Assembly: GCF_964355755.1 (NCBI RefSeq)
Contig: NC_092670.1
Span: 14,011,201-14,075,200, forward strand
Origin: Antedon mediterranea
Lineage: Eukaryota; Echinodermata; Crinoidea; Comatulida; Antedonidae
DNA: 64,000 bases
Direction: 5' to 3'
Part shown: positions 1 through 12,436 of the stretch, in pieces
Numbering within the stretch: position 1 is the stretch's first letter
Layout: every line of letters begins with the position of its first letter
Notes under the pieces: generated by a model
What the model saw: only the letters and a program-made list of their open reading frames with translations
What the model was told of the DNA's origin: nothing
Database searches by the model: none
Translations under genes and position numbers: made by a program

Positions 1-153
1 CTGAAAAACATTTAAAATTCTCAGACAATTGGGGTTTGCTTCAAATTAAATTTACTACCAAATCAGGGATGTCAGTCTATTCTTCAAAGCTCTAATTATG
101 AGTTATATTACCAAGTACATCATCTGTTTATTACGGACAAAATTTCTACTTAC

Positions 154-2075
154 GAACCAAATGCCTTTTCAACGCCGTCACTCTTCCCGCTGTCTAACGG
201 ATAATACCAATACAAGTTATACATTGCACAGAGAAACGCTACTAAAACAAGACCAAACACAATTCCGAAGCGTAGAATGTCACCAAGCATACGACCTAGA
301 GAGATCTGCAAAGGGCCTAAGAATTCGCTAGCTGCTAGAACTTCGGTTACTCTCGTGAAACTTAGCACATTCGCTAGAGCGTAAAGACCTTCTGCTAAAA
401 ACACTGGATCACATGGGTTCCAGCAATTACGGTCTGGAAAGAATGAATGAAAGAAATAAAGTAAGTTATGTTAAATATTCACATTTTTTTTGCAGCGTCA
501 TTAGCAATGACTGTTGGAATTGAACGATTGACTGATTGATTATAATATATACCAACGATGTCACTTCTTTCTATGAATGCTATACATTAGAAAGACTTCA
601 TATAGTCTTATTTATAGATTTGACAAAAGCATAACTTAGACTTCATGCCCTCCCAACATCAACAACTTTGGTTTACCTGGAGTAAATTGATTTTAGTTTG
701 TTAGTATTTATTTGTTAGTATTCCAGGTACACCTTAAACCTAGCCAGTGCATAATGGATAACATCTTACCTACAGACAGATAATACATATGATTCGTAGC
801 TGTGCCTCCTGTGGTGTTTTCTAATGTTAAGTTTGCGCATGCAAACGGATCATCCTTGTAAAAATCGATTGCCTGTCTCGCTGCGCGATACGAGATGAAT
901 TTGAGAATAAAGCTGGTGAAATAGAGGTTTAACATGGCGATATCTAACCAGTTCCAGAACGATGATAAGTATATACGACTACCTTCTAGCCACACTTGTT
1001 TCAATTCGTTCCAAAACATTCCTATAACAAATTAATAAAGAGTTATTTTTTAATATATTATATAGTTTGGTATCTTTATTTCACTTTCAAAAAAACATGC
1101 CCCGGCAGAGATATGGAGGAAAAACGTATACTAGGCCGCCACACTCTCCATGATGGGAAGAATCATATAATAAGGTACCCACACAAACAAGAAAAGAATC
1201 ATTGTAGTTTTTTACTTGAGAAAATCTGAATCTATAATAATTTTGTTAAGTAGAATTGAAATTGTAATTCTCCTCACCGGCCATATCCTGAATTTAAGCA
1301 TTTGCTCAATTGGTGGTAAGATAAATTAGCGTGTGTTTTGTTAACTTATGTTAGACATTTCTCCAGAGAACGGGAGACACTCACCTACTAAAAATATCAT
1401 TATAATAATGTCAAAGATATTTGGTCCAGTGTCACGCAGCAATCTATTGTTACTATCACACACTTCATAAAGATTAATAGCGTCGTCGAGGGCGCTACAA
1501 CTTTTGTTCATCATTACGTCACAAAAGATTTCGGTTGTGCTAAGTGTTTCTGAAAACTGTGTTTCTGCGAACGTTGATTGAAAGAATAGAAGTGATAGGT
1601 AGATTAAGTAAGTCCCAGAATGCATTATAAACTTGACTAATGGAGTTCGAACAAATTTTCCAATCTGTCAAAAAAAGTAGAAAATAGTTAGATTAATATT
1701 TGGCAAGTTGAAAGGCGACAGAGGGCGGGCTAAAAAGTGATAGAGGGCGTGATTATTCAGTAAATATCAGAACCATATATAAAAGATAATAGAAAAAAAA
1801 CTCGAGATTAAGCTTTTTTGACCTTTTGACTTTATGTCAACAATATGTGGTCTGTTTCATAGCTATATTTATCACAAAAAAAATCAGGACGATAATTATC
1901 GTGCAAGCAAACACATTTGTATTTTTGCAAGTAATGAGAGTATGTCAGCGAACCGTGAGTAATTTGATTGTCGCTTGTGGTAAACTATTGCATTATACTA
2001 CTTGATGATGATTGACTATGACGATATCATAAGTGGAAGACATTGTATTATAAGCAGAATTGATTTAAAGACACG

Positions 2076-2107
<32 letters not shown>

Positions 2108-5100
2108 AGAGATGATGATGATGGAGATGATCGAAAGTGTTTCTAACATTAGATGATGATGTGGTAAATGGATACTTACCCTACTTCGTGGAACTACTAT
2201 ATAAATAAATGCTAGTACTGGTATTGTTAGGAACACTAAAAGCGACATAATGGACTTGTACACAATATTTCCTTGTCTCCAACCAGGCATTCCCTTGTAC
2301 CAAAGCGTTGCCAGCAAATGTTGACAGTGTGGATGGGCGACAAACTATAAATAACAAAGTTACAGTATAGTATTATTTTTGGCTTGTTACAAACTGGATA
2401 TGATGTATAACAGGCTATTGTACGACTACAGCTACAGCACACTGTTTTGTTAATAATAGTGGAGAATCATACAGAATCGAACGACACTGTTTCCGTTCCG
2501 TAAAACGGAACACGTATGAAATTAATGTGATACGATGAATGCCTTATAAGGAAGCGATGCAAGTTGATTTCATTTAATTAATACAGCAAAACAAAATACA
2601 GTAAGTGGCATATTACGGAAGCAATAGTGACCACCACCCAACCAACTGCATTATTATCTGTGTGGTCACTATAAGCTTCCGTAAGCACTAGTTTTCAATT
2701 AAAGGCTCAAGAAAATATAGATGGTAAGCAAAAATAAATGGCGCCTATAATGGTTTCACAGACAATATTTCCTCGCCTAATTTTCGAACCATGAATGTTG
2801 GTACTGGTTGTATAATTAAGAAAAACGTGTAATCGAGAGTTCGTGTTCACAGTATTATCTAAAAATACCCATTATAAGAATCATTTTTGTTATTAAACTG
2901 CAAATGATGAAAACTATTACGTGCTCGACTGGATTATTATTATTTGCTTTCATAATGATACAACTGACACAACGACGCAGACATATGGGACAATTTTATT
3001 ATGCGTTCAAAAGCAATATAATTATCATAAATAACTAAAAAGAAACTGGAATCATAAACAGTTACATTCGATACGGTGTTTAATATACTGTTCCGAGTTC
3101 CAGACAGAAAAATTATTATATAAATATCTCATGCTTTTCACATTTTTGTTGAATTTAACAGGCATTGATTTTGGTGTAACAAAAATCAAGAAAAATGTCT
3201 ATGCCTAACAGTGTCTTCGTATATACAATGATGTATTAGAGAAACCCACGCTAATGCACTTTGTCTCTGACAGACAATCTTTAGCCTGGTCACATTCGCC
3301 AACGCTAATCGAACGTGACCGACCCTATAGCCTTAATGGTGTTTTCAGTAGGTGTGAAAGTGCATTAAAGTACGGTATAATACTGTAGTAGAATTTATAT
3401 CCATAATTTTTACAATTTCATCGAAATACAATGACAATGAGACTACAAAATCGGTTACTACCATATTTGGGCACATCACACTGATGGTGTAGACAGAGCT
3501 AGGGTCTACTACCGTACACTTACTGCTTTCTGTTGGTAAATGATAGCCTGTTTTACACGTCCAAGGTCTAGCGTTGCTGCATGTCGCGTAGACTCGCTGT
3601 CGTCTGTCACGTTTTCTAATGTTGTTCCCGCCATCTTGAGCAGCGTTTCAACTTCCTCTGTACTTTGGCACATCTCAAGTAGATCGGATGCGTATTTCTT
3701 GCATTGTTTAGATAGATCTCTATACTGATTCTGTTGGATAATAATGATGTATTTTTTAATACCATGCGTCAGTATCCATTAACAATTAGAAGTAAACGAT
3801 TACTTAGGCCATTAAAATTAAATTAAAGAAGGCGCGGAGAGTGGACTAGTAGCGTTGCATTACCGGGAGATGATTTTCTATGTTCTAGTTTGCGTATCTT
3901 ATATGTAAACAAAACTGACGTTCAATCTGAAGAACGAGGCAATAGGAACAAATTGAAATGTTGGGCTAAGTGACAGGCCTTTCAACGCAATTAGTCGGTG
4001 TAAAAATTATCTGATAGAAATTTTGTAGCGTTTCATATTTTCTTTTGACGTGTGGCTTCTTTTGTTTATCAGAAGTAGCACAGTCGCCTGATTTTAACAG
4101 TATTAGAACCAAATTAAGATGTTGGGCTTAGTGATAGGCCTTTCAACGCAACTAGTCGATGTAAACATTATCTGATAGAAATTTTGTAGCGTTTCATATT
4201 TTCTTTTGACGTGTGGCTACGTTTGTTTACCAGAAGTAGCACAGTCGTCTGATTTTAACAGTATTAGAACCAAATTAGTGAGTCTTTCAATATTGCTTAC
4301 GCCACACTTACACGTATGTTTACTCGGATGATCTTTGCGAGTGGGCTAATTATATTTTACATTATAGATCATGGAGCCTTACATTTTATTATTGTATCGG
4401 TGTTGTCCGTGTACTTTTAATGATTTTCGTATATAAACTAATGTTATGACGTCAATCCAATGTGTTAAACTTGCCTATTATGCATAACGGCCAACTGCCA
4501 CCTGAATAGCCCCAAAGGATCAGAAATACATTTTCATCTGCTGGGTCTACAAATTCCACTTTAGTAACACATGGTCTTCAATTATATATTTGTTGGTGGA
4601 AGAAGACCGCAAGATCGATTTAACGTTATAGTAAATTTCTCTGAAGGGGGTTGTGGATTACATCGACATTGAATTTGCATTGACCAACATATATCATCAA
4701 TGTTGCCTACAATTTATGGAGGAAGGAATGGGACGGAATGGACTTTTATTACGTGGCTCAGTAGTCTAGGTTCTAGACGGCGATTCAAACTAGGCCTAGT
4801 ATTGGTAAAAAGATAAACATGTTGACACACATGACACTATATGACAATAACGAGAGATTTGGGACAGGTAAGTATCTATGCTAAAATGAGCATAAGACTT
4901 GAGGTTAAGCGTATCATGACGAAGAATATCAAATGCGTTCAAGTAGAATAAAAAATAGATCACAGTAATGAGCTAGATACGTTAGCAATTTAAATGTTCA
5001 ATATGGGATTAACCTTTGACCAACTTGATAAGCACAACGTTATTATGTGAGTAAAGAAAATAAGGACATATATTCAAGTTCTATAATTTTATCATATTAG

Positions 5101-6726
5101 TCTCAGATCTTCGGAAATTCTGTTCTCCCAAGAGAATACCTATTGATAACAGATTACCAATTTGTCTGTGACATCAGATTTTAAATTACACGTTTTGTAG
5201 TGTAAGTATTCGAGCTCCTAATTTTTGTAATGGCTTGCAGTTTTTTTTTACGTCATGAAAAACTATGTCAGCAGGCGGCTGTTTGGAAATAGTAACGTTA
5301 ATTTATTTGTTTGCATATCGTAACAGACAGAAAGTTCCTCAACCATTAACAAGAACTAAGCCTGGTCGTAGGAAGGATTTTTATGTACCATTCCTTTTTT
5401 TCACAGAGAAGAGCACTCACACAAATGGCAACCATCATGAACTATGCTAGTTAAGCATAATTCATCATAACATTTTTGCTACGGCTTGATCTATAGTTCG
5501 AAAGGGCTTGTTCCAACCTTCAAACCCCTAGTTACGCACTTGACAGTTTCCTCTTAGGCCAATGGCAATTTGTGTTTAATCTTAAAACAGCAAGAGCAGA
5601 AAACAGAGCATGGTCAATGTACGGGACTATATTGAATTTTGGATTTAAGATTAAGAATGCCATTTTCATTTATGTTGTATACCGTGCTAAAATCCATGAA
5701 AAACAGTATAAATTGTTTATTTGTTAGTATCACATTTACCTAAGTGTATATCTACTACAAGAGAGTGTCAATATAGCCAAGTCAATTTTGAAAAAAAAAT
5801 CGAAAGAAGTCTGCTGCTTTTCATATCAATATTGTGTGTGGACGGTTGATTTTGCAGCTGGTTTTTTGTTTTAAAAAACACTGTAGGCTATGTTGTACTA
5901 TATATAGATTCACAGCTCAGATTTGAAAACAAAAATCGTAAACAGTTTTGCATTACGTACCTTAAATTCCTTTTCAATAATTGCATACTCCATTAATTCA
6001 TTACTGAGAACGAATGCTGTTAGTATTGGATCTGAACTAGTAAGTGACATCCAAGCGGGACTGGCAAGTGCTTTGAATGCATGCATCCTGGCTTTCGAGT
6101 ATTTCAACGGATCAAAACGTCTCCTGTTTGAACAATTTGTGCAAGCACAGAGTATATGGTGCTGTTCTGGTATGCCTTCTCCACGTTGCAGCAATAACCT
6201 TATTATATCTGCCTCGTTGCAGTGGGCAGCCAACATAATCGGTGTGATATCCTGGTCAAACTTAGAATTAGTTGCAGTAGTCCTACAAAAGTAGTTTGTT
6301 ATTGTTCCCAGACGACTTTTGTCTTTACTTTTTTGTTTAAACATAGGATGCTTCAACAATGCTTTGGTAATGCGTACATATCCTTTACTTATGGCAATCA
6401 TTAGAGATTCGTTGATTGGCCTCATCTCCAATCTCCTGTCGCCATGTTTTATGAGGTACTCAACTATCTCTAGATGTTCATTTTCCGTGGCGATTTCAAG
6501 CGCAGTGCGATCGTTGTAATCTGTACAATTTAGCAGACTATGATATGTGTCTTTTTCCAACATGGCGCGTAATGTAGGCAAATCTCCATATTCGGTACAT
6601 TGAAGAAATCGTATCTCGTCGTCGTTCGGTTTTCCGATTTCTTTTCCATTAGGCGAGATAAATGAATTGTTGTAAGCCTTTCGTCTAACTGTGGCAGGAA
6701 CTTCTCTTTTTGCTTGTTTCTTTGCC
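154..6726 (-). CDS. TRPC3/6/7-like cation channel, partial (ankyrin region to S5)
   Basis: A receptor-operated, calcium-permeable plasma-membrane channel subunit, expected to assemble as a tetramer. Exons on the minus strand are 5961-6726, 3524-3730, 2180-2344, 1385-1664, 770-1021 and 154-433; all have GT..AG borders and phases that match, giving 650 codons. The first exon carries ankyrin-type repeats (FLQCTEYGDLPTLRAMLE; AISKGYVRITKALLKHP), the TRPC zinc site HHILCACTNC (H-x3-C-x-C-x2-C) and the TRP_2 segment ending IEKEFK. The next exons give the linker helices and the pre-S1 region (VAHPHCQHLLATLWYKG), then S1 (about 1550-1625), S2 (ending IMIFLVG), S3 (NWLDIAMLNLYF), S4 (GLYALANVLSFTRV) and S5 (FGIVFGLVLVAFLCAMY). 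GPLQISLGR before S5 is typical of TRPC. Pore, S6 and TRP box lie outside the window. The first exon has no start Met and begins in mid-codon, so an upstream exon exists. The exact paralogue within TRPC3/6/7 cannot be assigned. Confidence 0.93.
2075..2131 (+). repeat. (GAT)n microsatellite in TRPC intron
   Basis: An imperfect GAT/GATGGT triplet run in the intron just downstream of the exon 2180-2344 (minus-strand sense). It is non-coding. Confidence 0.85.
2613..2684. repeat. Short perfect-arm foldback in TRPC intron
   Basis: Arms of about 22 bases (TTACGGAAGC.ATAGTGACCAC and its reverse complement) surround a 28-base spacer. Such a 72-bp hairpin is typical of a small non-autonomous DNA element. 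No other copy was noticed in the window. Confidence 0.7.
3452..3508 (-). repeat. Fragment of foldback family B
   Basis: Contains TACCATATTTGGGCACATC, then CACACTGATGGTGTAGACAGAGCTA, matching one end of the elements at 29921-30080 and 58391-58550. It lies just downstream of the TRPC exon 3524-3730 in the direction of transcription, within 16 bases of its donor. Confidence 0.65.
3941..4278. repeat. Two-copy tandem duplication, about 160 bp
   Basis: The segment 3941-4100 is repeated at 4101-4260 with few differences, and a third copy begins at 4261 (TATTAGAACCAAATTA). Shared landmarks are ATGTTGGGCT, GGCCTTTCAACGCAA and GTAGCGTTTCATATTTTC. It sits in the large TRPC intron between exons 5961-6726 and 3524-3730. 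Confidence 0.9.
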
Positions 6727-9640
6727 CTGAAAAAAAACCAATTATTATTATCAATTATTGTTTGAAGGTTTGCATGGAGAAATCAAATGTTATCAAACGT
6801 ATATTAGTTCTGAAAAGAACTGTTTAGTATCTCGACGTTTCGATCAAGCACATTATCAATTAGGCAGTATGAAGAGTATCGTAGCATTGCCAACAGTAGC
6901 AGCAGCATAACAGTAGCAGAAAGGGTAATTATGTAAGAGCACTAGTATAGCAGCAGTAATGGCAGCATGAGTAAAAGCACCAGATTCTGCAGCTGTCACT
7001 AGATAGATACTAACTGACTATCGCAAGTCATCTAGATATCTCTGTTAGTAGGTTTTATCTGCAGTCAATGTATTACGTGAATGTGTTTGCATTATTGTCT
7101 ACTTGCGATGCCAGTAATCACGTATTGCATTTAACGACTGCTTTTTAAATATATAGTCGTGAGGGTGTTTTTTTTCTGCTTATTTTCTATATTAAAAAAA
7201 AAGATCAATTCGTGACGATTTTTCTCATGTATCTTTAATATGGGCCGAAATATTAAATAGCACGTCCTATACCAAGTATTTCAGTTACTGAAAGCGAAAT
7301 ATATTACCATTGCAAACATACCAACATGATTTAAACTGTTTTTATCAGGTAAAACATTAATAGGTCAATTAAATATTTAGTATCCACTTTGAGAGTCATA
7401 ATTAAGTAACTTCGTTTATAAATGCTATAATCCTATTTTGAAAGAAAACACAAAGTTATTATACATGCAAAATTGTCACACAGACATATCATTACTAATC
7501 AAGGACTACTGCAATTAATGATGATGTTAATAGCTGGAACCTAAGTGTAGATATATAATGATTGTATTCCTGAGAACTTTTTGAATTTTCTTGATAGCAA
7601 AGTAGATGACATAGGCCTAATTGAAAATGGCACTGACCCAATATTATTCCATAGAAAGTATGAATTAAATGTTTACTAGAATGTTAGAACATTTTTTTTA
7701 GTTGATAAACTGAGTCCAGGTTAACCCAGTGCCTTCTTGAATACAACGAAAAATACATACTAAAATTACAACGTGAATTATACATAATTGATTATATATA
7801 AATATATTAGAGTACTTAGAGTATACTATATATATTATATAGTATCAAATTACCGTATTTAATAATAAGAATATAGCTTAAGATCTGTGTAATATTTCAA
7901 TTTATTTGTTTACATATACCTCTTCAGTACAAGAAGTTTCTCACAGAGAGCCCAATGTACAGGCCCATGATCAGTGTGTAATGTATGTAACTGAAGGAGT
8001 AACTCTAACATGCCAAATTTGATTTCCGTAATGACGTAGGATGTAGGATAAGCGCAACGTACGTGATTTGCCCAATCACAAGCTACGGAATTCGTACTTC
8101 GTACACATCTGGTTTGTTACAACCGCATATTGGTCTCCCGTACTCACATTGAACCAAGAAACCCGAGTCCTAATCATTCTATGTCATTTTATTAATTAAT
8201 CACGCATAAAGGATTGTAACTAGCGCCATCACAATATACAGTGTTATGTAGTACCGGTTAAAAGTCAACACTACACGCATAGTCAAATAAATAGAACGAG
8301 ACAATGCGGCAAGATGTATTATTTATATACTTGCAAATATGCAATAAATCTACTAATGCAATAATAAAAGCATAGTTCAGTTATCAAGGGACATGATTTA
8401 AATTAAATGAAAATACTAAAAATAGCAACAAATATACATAATTCAGCATTGTTGGTAATTAAAGCAATAACATATTCTTTTGTAGGCCCCCTGAAATAGT
8501 TTGTATGATTTGCATTATCCGATGATTAGTATACCATACCTAGATTTGCTCCAGTTATTGTCATTTTACATGCATTTTCTAGAAATTAGATCATTCCAGC
8601 TCAAGTTTAAATATGACACGCTATGTATGCCAAAAAAGTTTTCGTTTTATGAATAATTAAGTCAATCGCCGTCAAGACTGGCCATTCATAATAAGTTTGA
8701 ATGTATAGATTTTTAAAATCCTTGTATGTATCATCGTTAGAGAGCTATACTAGGGCCTTGTAGGAGGTAGGCTAGCCAACAATTGTTTTACTACTTTGTC
8801 GTTTTCTTGACTCCTTTCTTATACTAAAACTCTATCTGAATGTTTTTTAATAGTTTATTAAATGTTTATCTGGTAAAATTTAGCGGGTCTGTGCCGCGTT
8901 TAAAAACTTAATTTTCAAATGAATACATCTTAAACGTGTGTGTCACGCTACACACAATGTACGATGTAGGCCTACGGTACTGCCTATTGATAAAATCACA
9001 AAAAAATGATTAACATTACCGAATTTCTTTGAAAAAAAATAGCTATTATTTTTAAACCGATGAATACTAATGAGCAATTTCTTCGTTTTAGTTTGTGAAT
9101 CAGATAGCCAACGCCCTATTATGTTCGTGCGGTATTAGTATTAGCAGGTAATTTGCCATAAGAGCGACGTCGTTAATATTAACTAGCATATTACGCCAAA
9201 CGAAATGTATCTAGACTCGCATCATATGATCAACGATCCGTACTTTTTTATGTATAGTAAACATTTCAAATCTTTATTAAAGAATGTTATTACGCATAAA
9301 TACAGAAAAATAATTCTTTTTTTAAAGGTATATAATATGCTTTCGAGTTATTTAATAATCGATTCACCTATATCAAATTAAAAATTGAGTCACTTTTCCA
9401 ATTTTACTAAGAATTGGATTACGTGTGTTGTAGAGGATGAGTGAAAATGCATAACGTTTATGTCATTATTTACTGTTGTTATTGAACGAAAATGATATCT
9501 ACGAATTGTATCCACATAAAACGCGGATATACATGATATAGGTAAACAGGCAAAAAATACTAACATCACTAACATACAGTAACAAATACTTGATAATCGT
9601 TATTACATCATGTTACTGCAATGTAAACTCAAACAAACCA
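6727..9640. other. No recognised gene; AT-rich DNA upstream of first TRPC exon found
   Basis: No convincing exon apart from the weak candidate at 7920-8011. A degenerate piece of foldback family A is present at about 8036-8098 (CGCAACGTACGTGA, CCCAATCACAAGC). A stretch around 6825-6870 (CTCGACGTTTCGATCAAG) resembles ends seen in Penelope-type elements, but this is not secure. Confidence 0.6.
7920..8011 (-). CDS. Possible 5' coding exon of the TRPC gene
   Basis: This is an open frame on the minus strand from an ATG at 8011 to a donor-like AG|GTATATG at 7920. It leaves two bases of a codon, which fits the single base that begins the 5961-6726 exon, so the joined reading would be ..LLVLKR-AKKQAKREVPA... 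That faintly resembles the basic segment before the ankyrin repeats in vertebrate TRPC3/6. Against it: the frame runs upstream into a degenerate foldback element (8036-8098), the ATG context is not distinctive, and a phase match occurs one time in three by chance. Confidence 0.2.
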
Positions 9641-9835
9641 AGGCTTGGTTCCCACGACGCAAGAGTCGTTTTTGCATATGCGTTGTGCGTCCGAGTTGAA
9701 CCTTGTTCCCACTTGACGTACACGCAACGCAAACGACGATCAAGTCTTGATTGGTCGTTTGTACGTTAGTAAAACGCAACACATTTACGTTGCGCAGCGT
9801 AGCACGCGTTCGCACACGTGTTTCCACACACCCCA
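9641..9835. mobile_element. Foldback family A (divergent copy)
   Basis: Begins AGGCTTGGTTCCCAC and contains CTTGATTGGTCG and several ACGCAACGCAAA/TTACGTTGCGCA blocks in opposite orientations. It is the most diverged of the long copies of the family (compare 10949-11132 and 28815-28972). No coding capacity. Confidence 0.65.
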
Positions 9836-9861
9836 CTTGACTCCTCGACACCAGACGTACA

Positions 9862-10330
9862 TTTCATTCATTCATTTCACATTTATTCAATTACTGAAAA
9901 CTTAAACAATGTAAACTATATAAACAAAATAAATATTTCATTAATTAGGATCAGACTTAGAGGCCAAGGCCTGTCTCAGAAAGACCCAACAAGACATAAA
10001 ACAAAATAAAAATTATGTAAAAGTGGCATAATAATAATACATTTATGAAAGATAATTTTCCAAATAATTAAATTTCATTTGATGTCTGAATATTTTTGCA
10101 TTTTAACATTTTTTTAGATTCTCTTTTAAGTTATTCCATAATTTAGGTCCATGAACTGTAATAAAAAATTGGCTTTTACCATGTTTTACAAAAGGAACAT
10201 AAAGTAACTTTGAGTTCTTAAGATAATAACTATGAACAGTTTTTGGTTTAAAAAAAAATGAAATTATGGAAAATGGAAGTTGACCTTTAACATTGGAACA
10301 TAAAAGTAAGTGAATCTATTACTTTTAAGA
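9862..10330 (-). mobile_element. 5'-truncated CR1/L2-type LINE, 3' end of reverse transcriptase ORF
   Basis: Read on the minus strand, about 10130-10290 encodes a broken frame containing VHSYYLKNSKLLYVPFVKHG and VHGPKLWNNLKENLKK. This matches the C-terminal signature of CR1/L2/jockey-like reverse transcriptases (HSY..R, LYVP, GPKLWN.L). After the stop there is a 3' untranslated part of about 250 bp ending in a (GAATGAAT)n-type tail at 9862-9885, as in L2/CR1 elements that end in short tandem repeats. Nothing of the catalytic domain remains, so it is a dead copy. Confidence 0.75.
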
Positions 10331-10559
10331 TATACATAACAATCAACAACCTAAGTTTTAGATACATTATGTGTTATTGGTTAATACAAACATCCTTCAG
10401 TCAAACATGATGTACCGTATGTCTGTAATAGCGTTAACAATCAAGCTAGTGGCAATTGTATATATATCTTGGTCGTTGACTCGCATTTGAACTTTTACCA
10501 TTTACAGGAACATAATTAAATTGTATATTCACATCTATATTATTAACATGATTTCTGCC

Positions 10560-10867
10560 TTAAAGATGTATTGTCCCCAAATAACACGAGAAATAAATAT
10601 TACAAAAATCAGAATTTGAATATGCCATTTTGTAGTTTTAACAAAATTAATCACTTCGGAAAAAATAATGTTTTCAGTTATAACATGACAAAATAAACGG
10701 TTAGATTCAATCAAAAAACTATTGGCTGGCATCCAATTTGACTATTTGTGTTTTAATTTACAGTTTTTCAAGTAAATAATTTTTGTTTTGATCCAGTTTT
10801 TGGTCAAAGTGAACTATTATGGCATATTCAACAACAACAACAAAATTCATGGGACAATACATCTTTA
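10560..10867. mobile_element. MITE family D, complete copy with inverted ends
   Basis: Terminal inverted repeats are TTAAAGATGTATTGTCCCC at 10560 and its reverse complement at 10867. The interior is AT-rich and non-coding, with the phrases TTTTTGGTCAAAGTGAA and ATATGCCATTTTGTAG. Relatives occur at 41281-41635, 44218-44530 and, in part, 57895-58075. Confidence 0.85.
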
Positions 10868-10948
10868 ACCTTATATTGTCCACCCGTGAGTTGGTTACCG
10901 TGCCTACCAACTACAGTTCGCGATGTGGTCCCATGAAGCGATTAAACT

Positions 10949-11132
10949 AAAGCATGGTTCCCACTAGCGACGCAACGCAAGGACGTAACGCAACGCAAGT
11001 GAAATGACCAATCACAAGCGATGGCTTATTCGCTTGTGATTGCTAACTGTCTATAACTTCGCTTGTCATTGGTTAAAACGCTTGCGTTGCGTTTACGTCC
11101 TTGCGTTACGTTCTAGTGGGAACCACGCTTCT
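10949..11132. mobile_element. Foldback family A, full copy
   Basis: Almost the whole element is a palindrome. The left arm begins AAAGCATGGTTCCCACTAG and runs through ACGCAACGCAAGGACGTAAC to TGACCAATCACAAGCG. The right arm mirrors this and ends CTAGTGGGAACCACGCTT. Each arm holds a CCAAT motif. There is no ORF, so movement would need a transposase from elsewhere. Confidence 0.88.
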
Positions 11133-12330
11133 GAACGGGTAATAAATATCACATGTTTGACTGTGTGACACACGTAGGCCTAAATCACACCACTTATTTT
11201 TATTAAAATATAAAATAATAACATAGACGGTAAAAATGTCCTCGGGGAGTTAAGCCGTCAATTTCACTCGAGATCAATTGAAAAAGTAACATTTTTCATA
11301 TACTGAATTAGTTAAAGAATAATATATACTGTTACAAATACATGTTTATGCTCTTCAGATGAAGTAGAGCTGAATCATCGAATTACACAAGAGACACACC
11401 AGTACGCAGACTACGTTTGCCTACGCATTTCTTTTATTAATGTCTCGATGTTTTATGTTCAAATAGTTCAAATTTGAAAGAAGGCGTACACACGCACACA
11501 ATTAATATCTAATGAGTGAAATTGTGCGTTTATAAATACATAAGGCCTAACCTTTCTGTTTCAGAAAACTGTAGATGGTACGCGAGCGACGCGAATTAAT
11601 TAATTTTGCCATCACGTAAATTTATATTATAAATATGTGTGTGTTCGTTTCGTTGATGTGCTTATTGCCTTATTTGAATAATTGTATATATTGGATACAA
11701 AATTAAAGAACAACGTTACACTATTATAGATTAATGTTCCTGTTTTTAAAGACTAATTATTTAATTGCGTGAATACAACATTATTGTTCTGAGTGTATAT
11801 GTATTTACTCTAGACTTGTCTACACCTACACTTTTTTTTAGTAAGTTTGCAATAAATTATTTTATTTAATCAATAGAACCGGCCGAATTTAGGGACGATA
11901 AATTATTGAATTTAATCATGAACAGACTATGTTTATCAATTTTTACGCAATGATAATAAATCATTGTATGTTTCTATTGATAAACAAGATATATTGTAAT
12001 TACTAAGTTTCGAGAATAGTGTGTTTTATATTGAGGTAATTTATAATTTTTGTAATTACGGTTTCTTTTGTATATTAGACGAGGCGCATTAGTCTTCGTT
12101 TGCGATTCATTTCCTATGCAGATGTTTCGGTATCAACGCTATCAAATCAGGCCTTTTGATTGTAGTTTCACGTACATAGACTAGGCCTATGTCAAAGGTT
12201 GATGTTGGACAATTTAGCCGGAAGGCCAAAGTTCAAAAGATACGGTCAATTACGTACACAGAGCGTCTTTATGGTGGCTAGATAAATTCATCATTATGTT
12301 ACGTTACTGCCTTTGCTGTGATAAAAACGG

Positions 12331-12436
12331 CTACAAAACGCAAGTGAATTGACCAATCATAAGTCAAACAGTGATCTATCGCGTCGTGATTGATCGAATT
12401 ACTTGCAGCGCGCTTACGTCATTGCGTTGCGTCTTT
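12331..12436. mobile_element. Foldback family A, end-truncated copy
   Basis: Holds ACGCAAGTGAATTGACCAATCA and its opposite TGATTGATCGAATTACTTGC followed by TTACGTCATTGCGTTGCGTC. The outer AAGCTTGGTTCCC ends are lost. Confidence 0.7.

Noticed and set aside
4745-4796. tRNA-like block TGGCTCAGTAGTCTAGG with CGATTCAAA
   Set aside because: The B box is poor and no cloverleaf can be drawn, so it was not listed as a feature.
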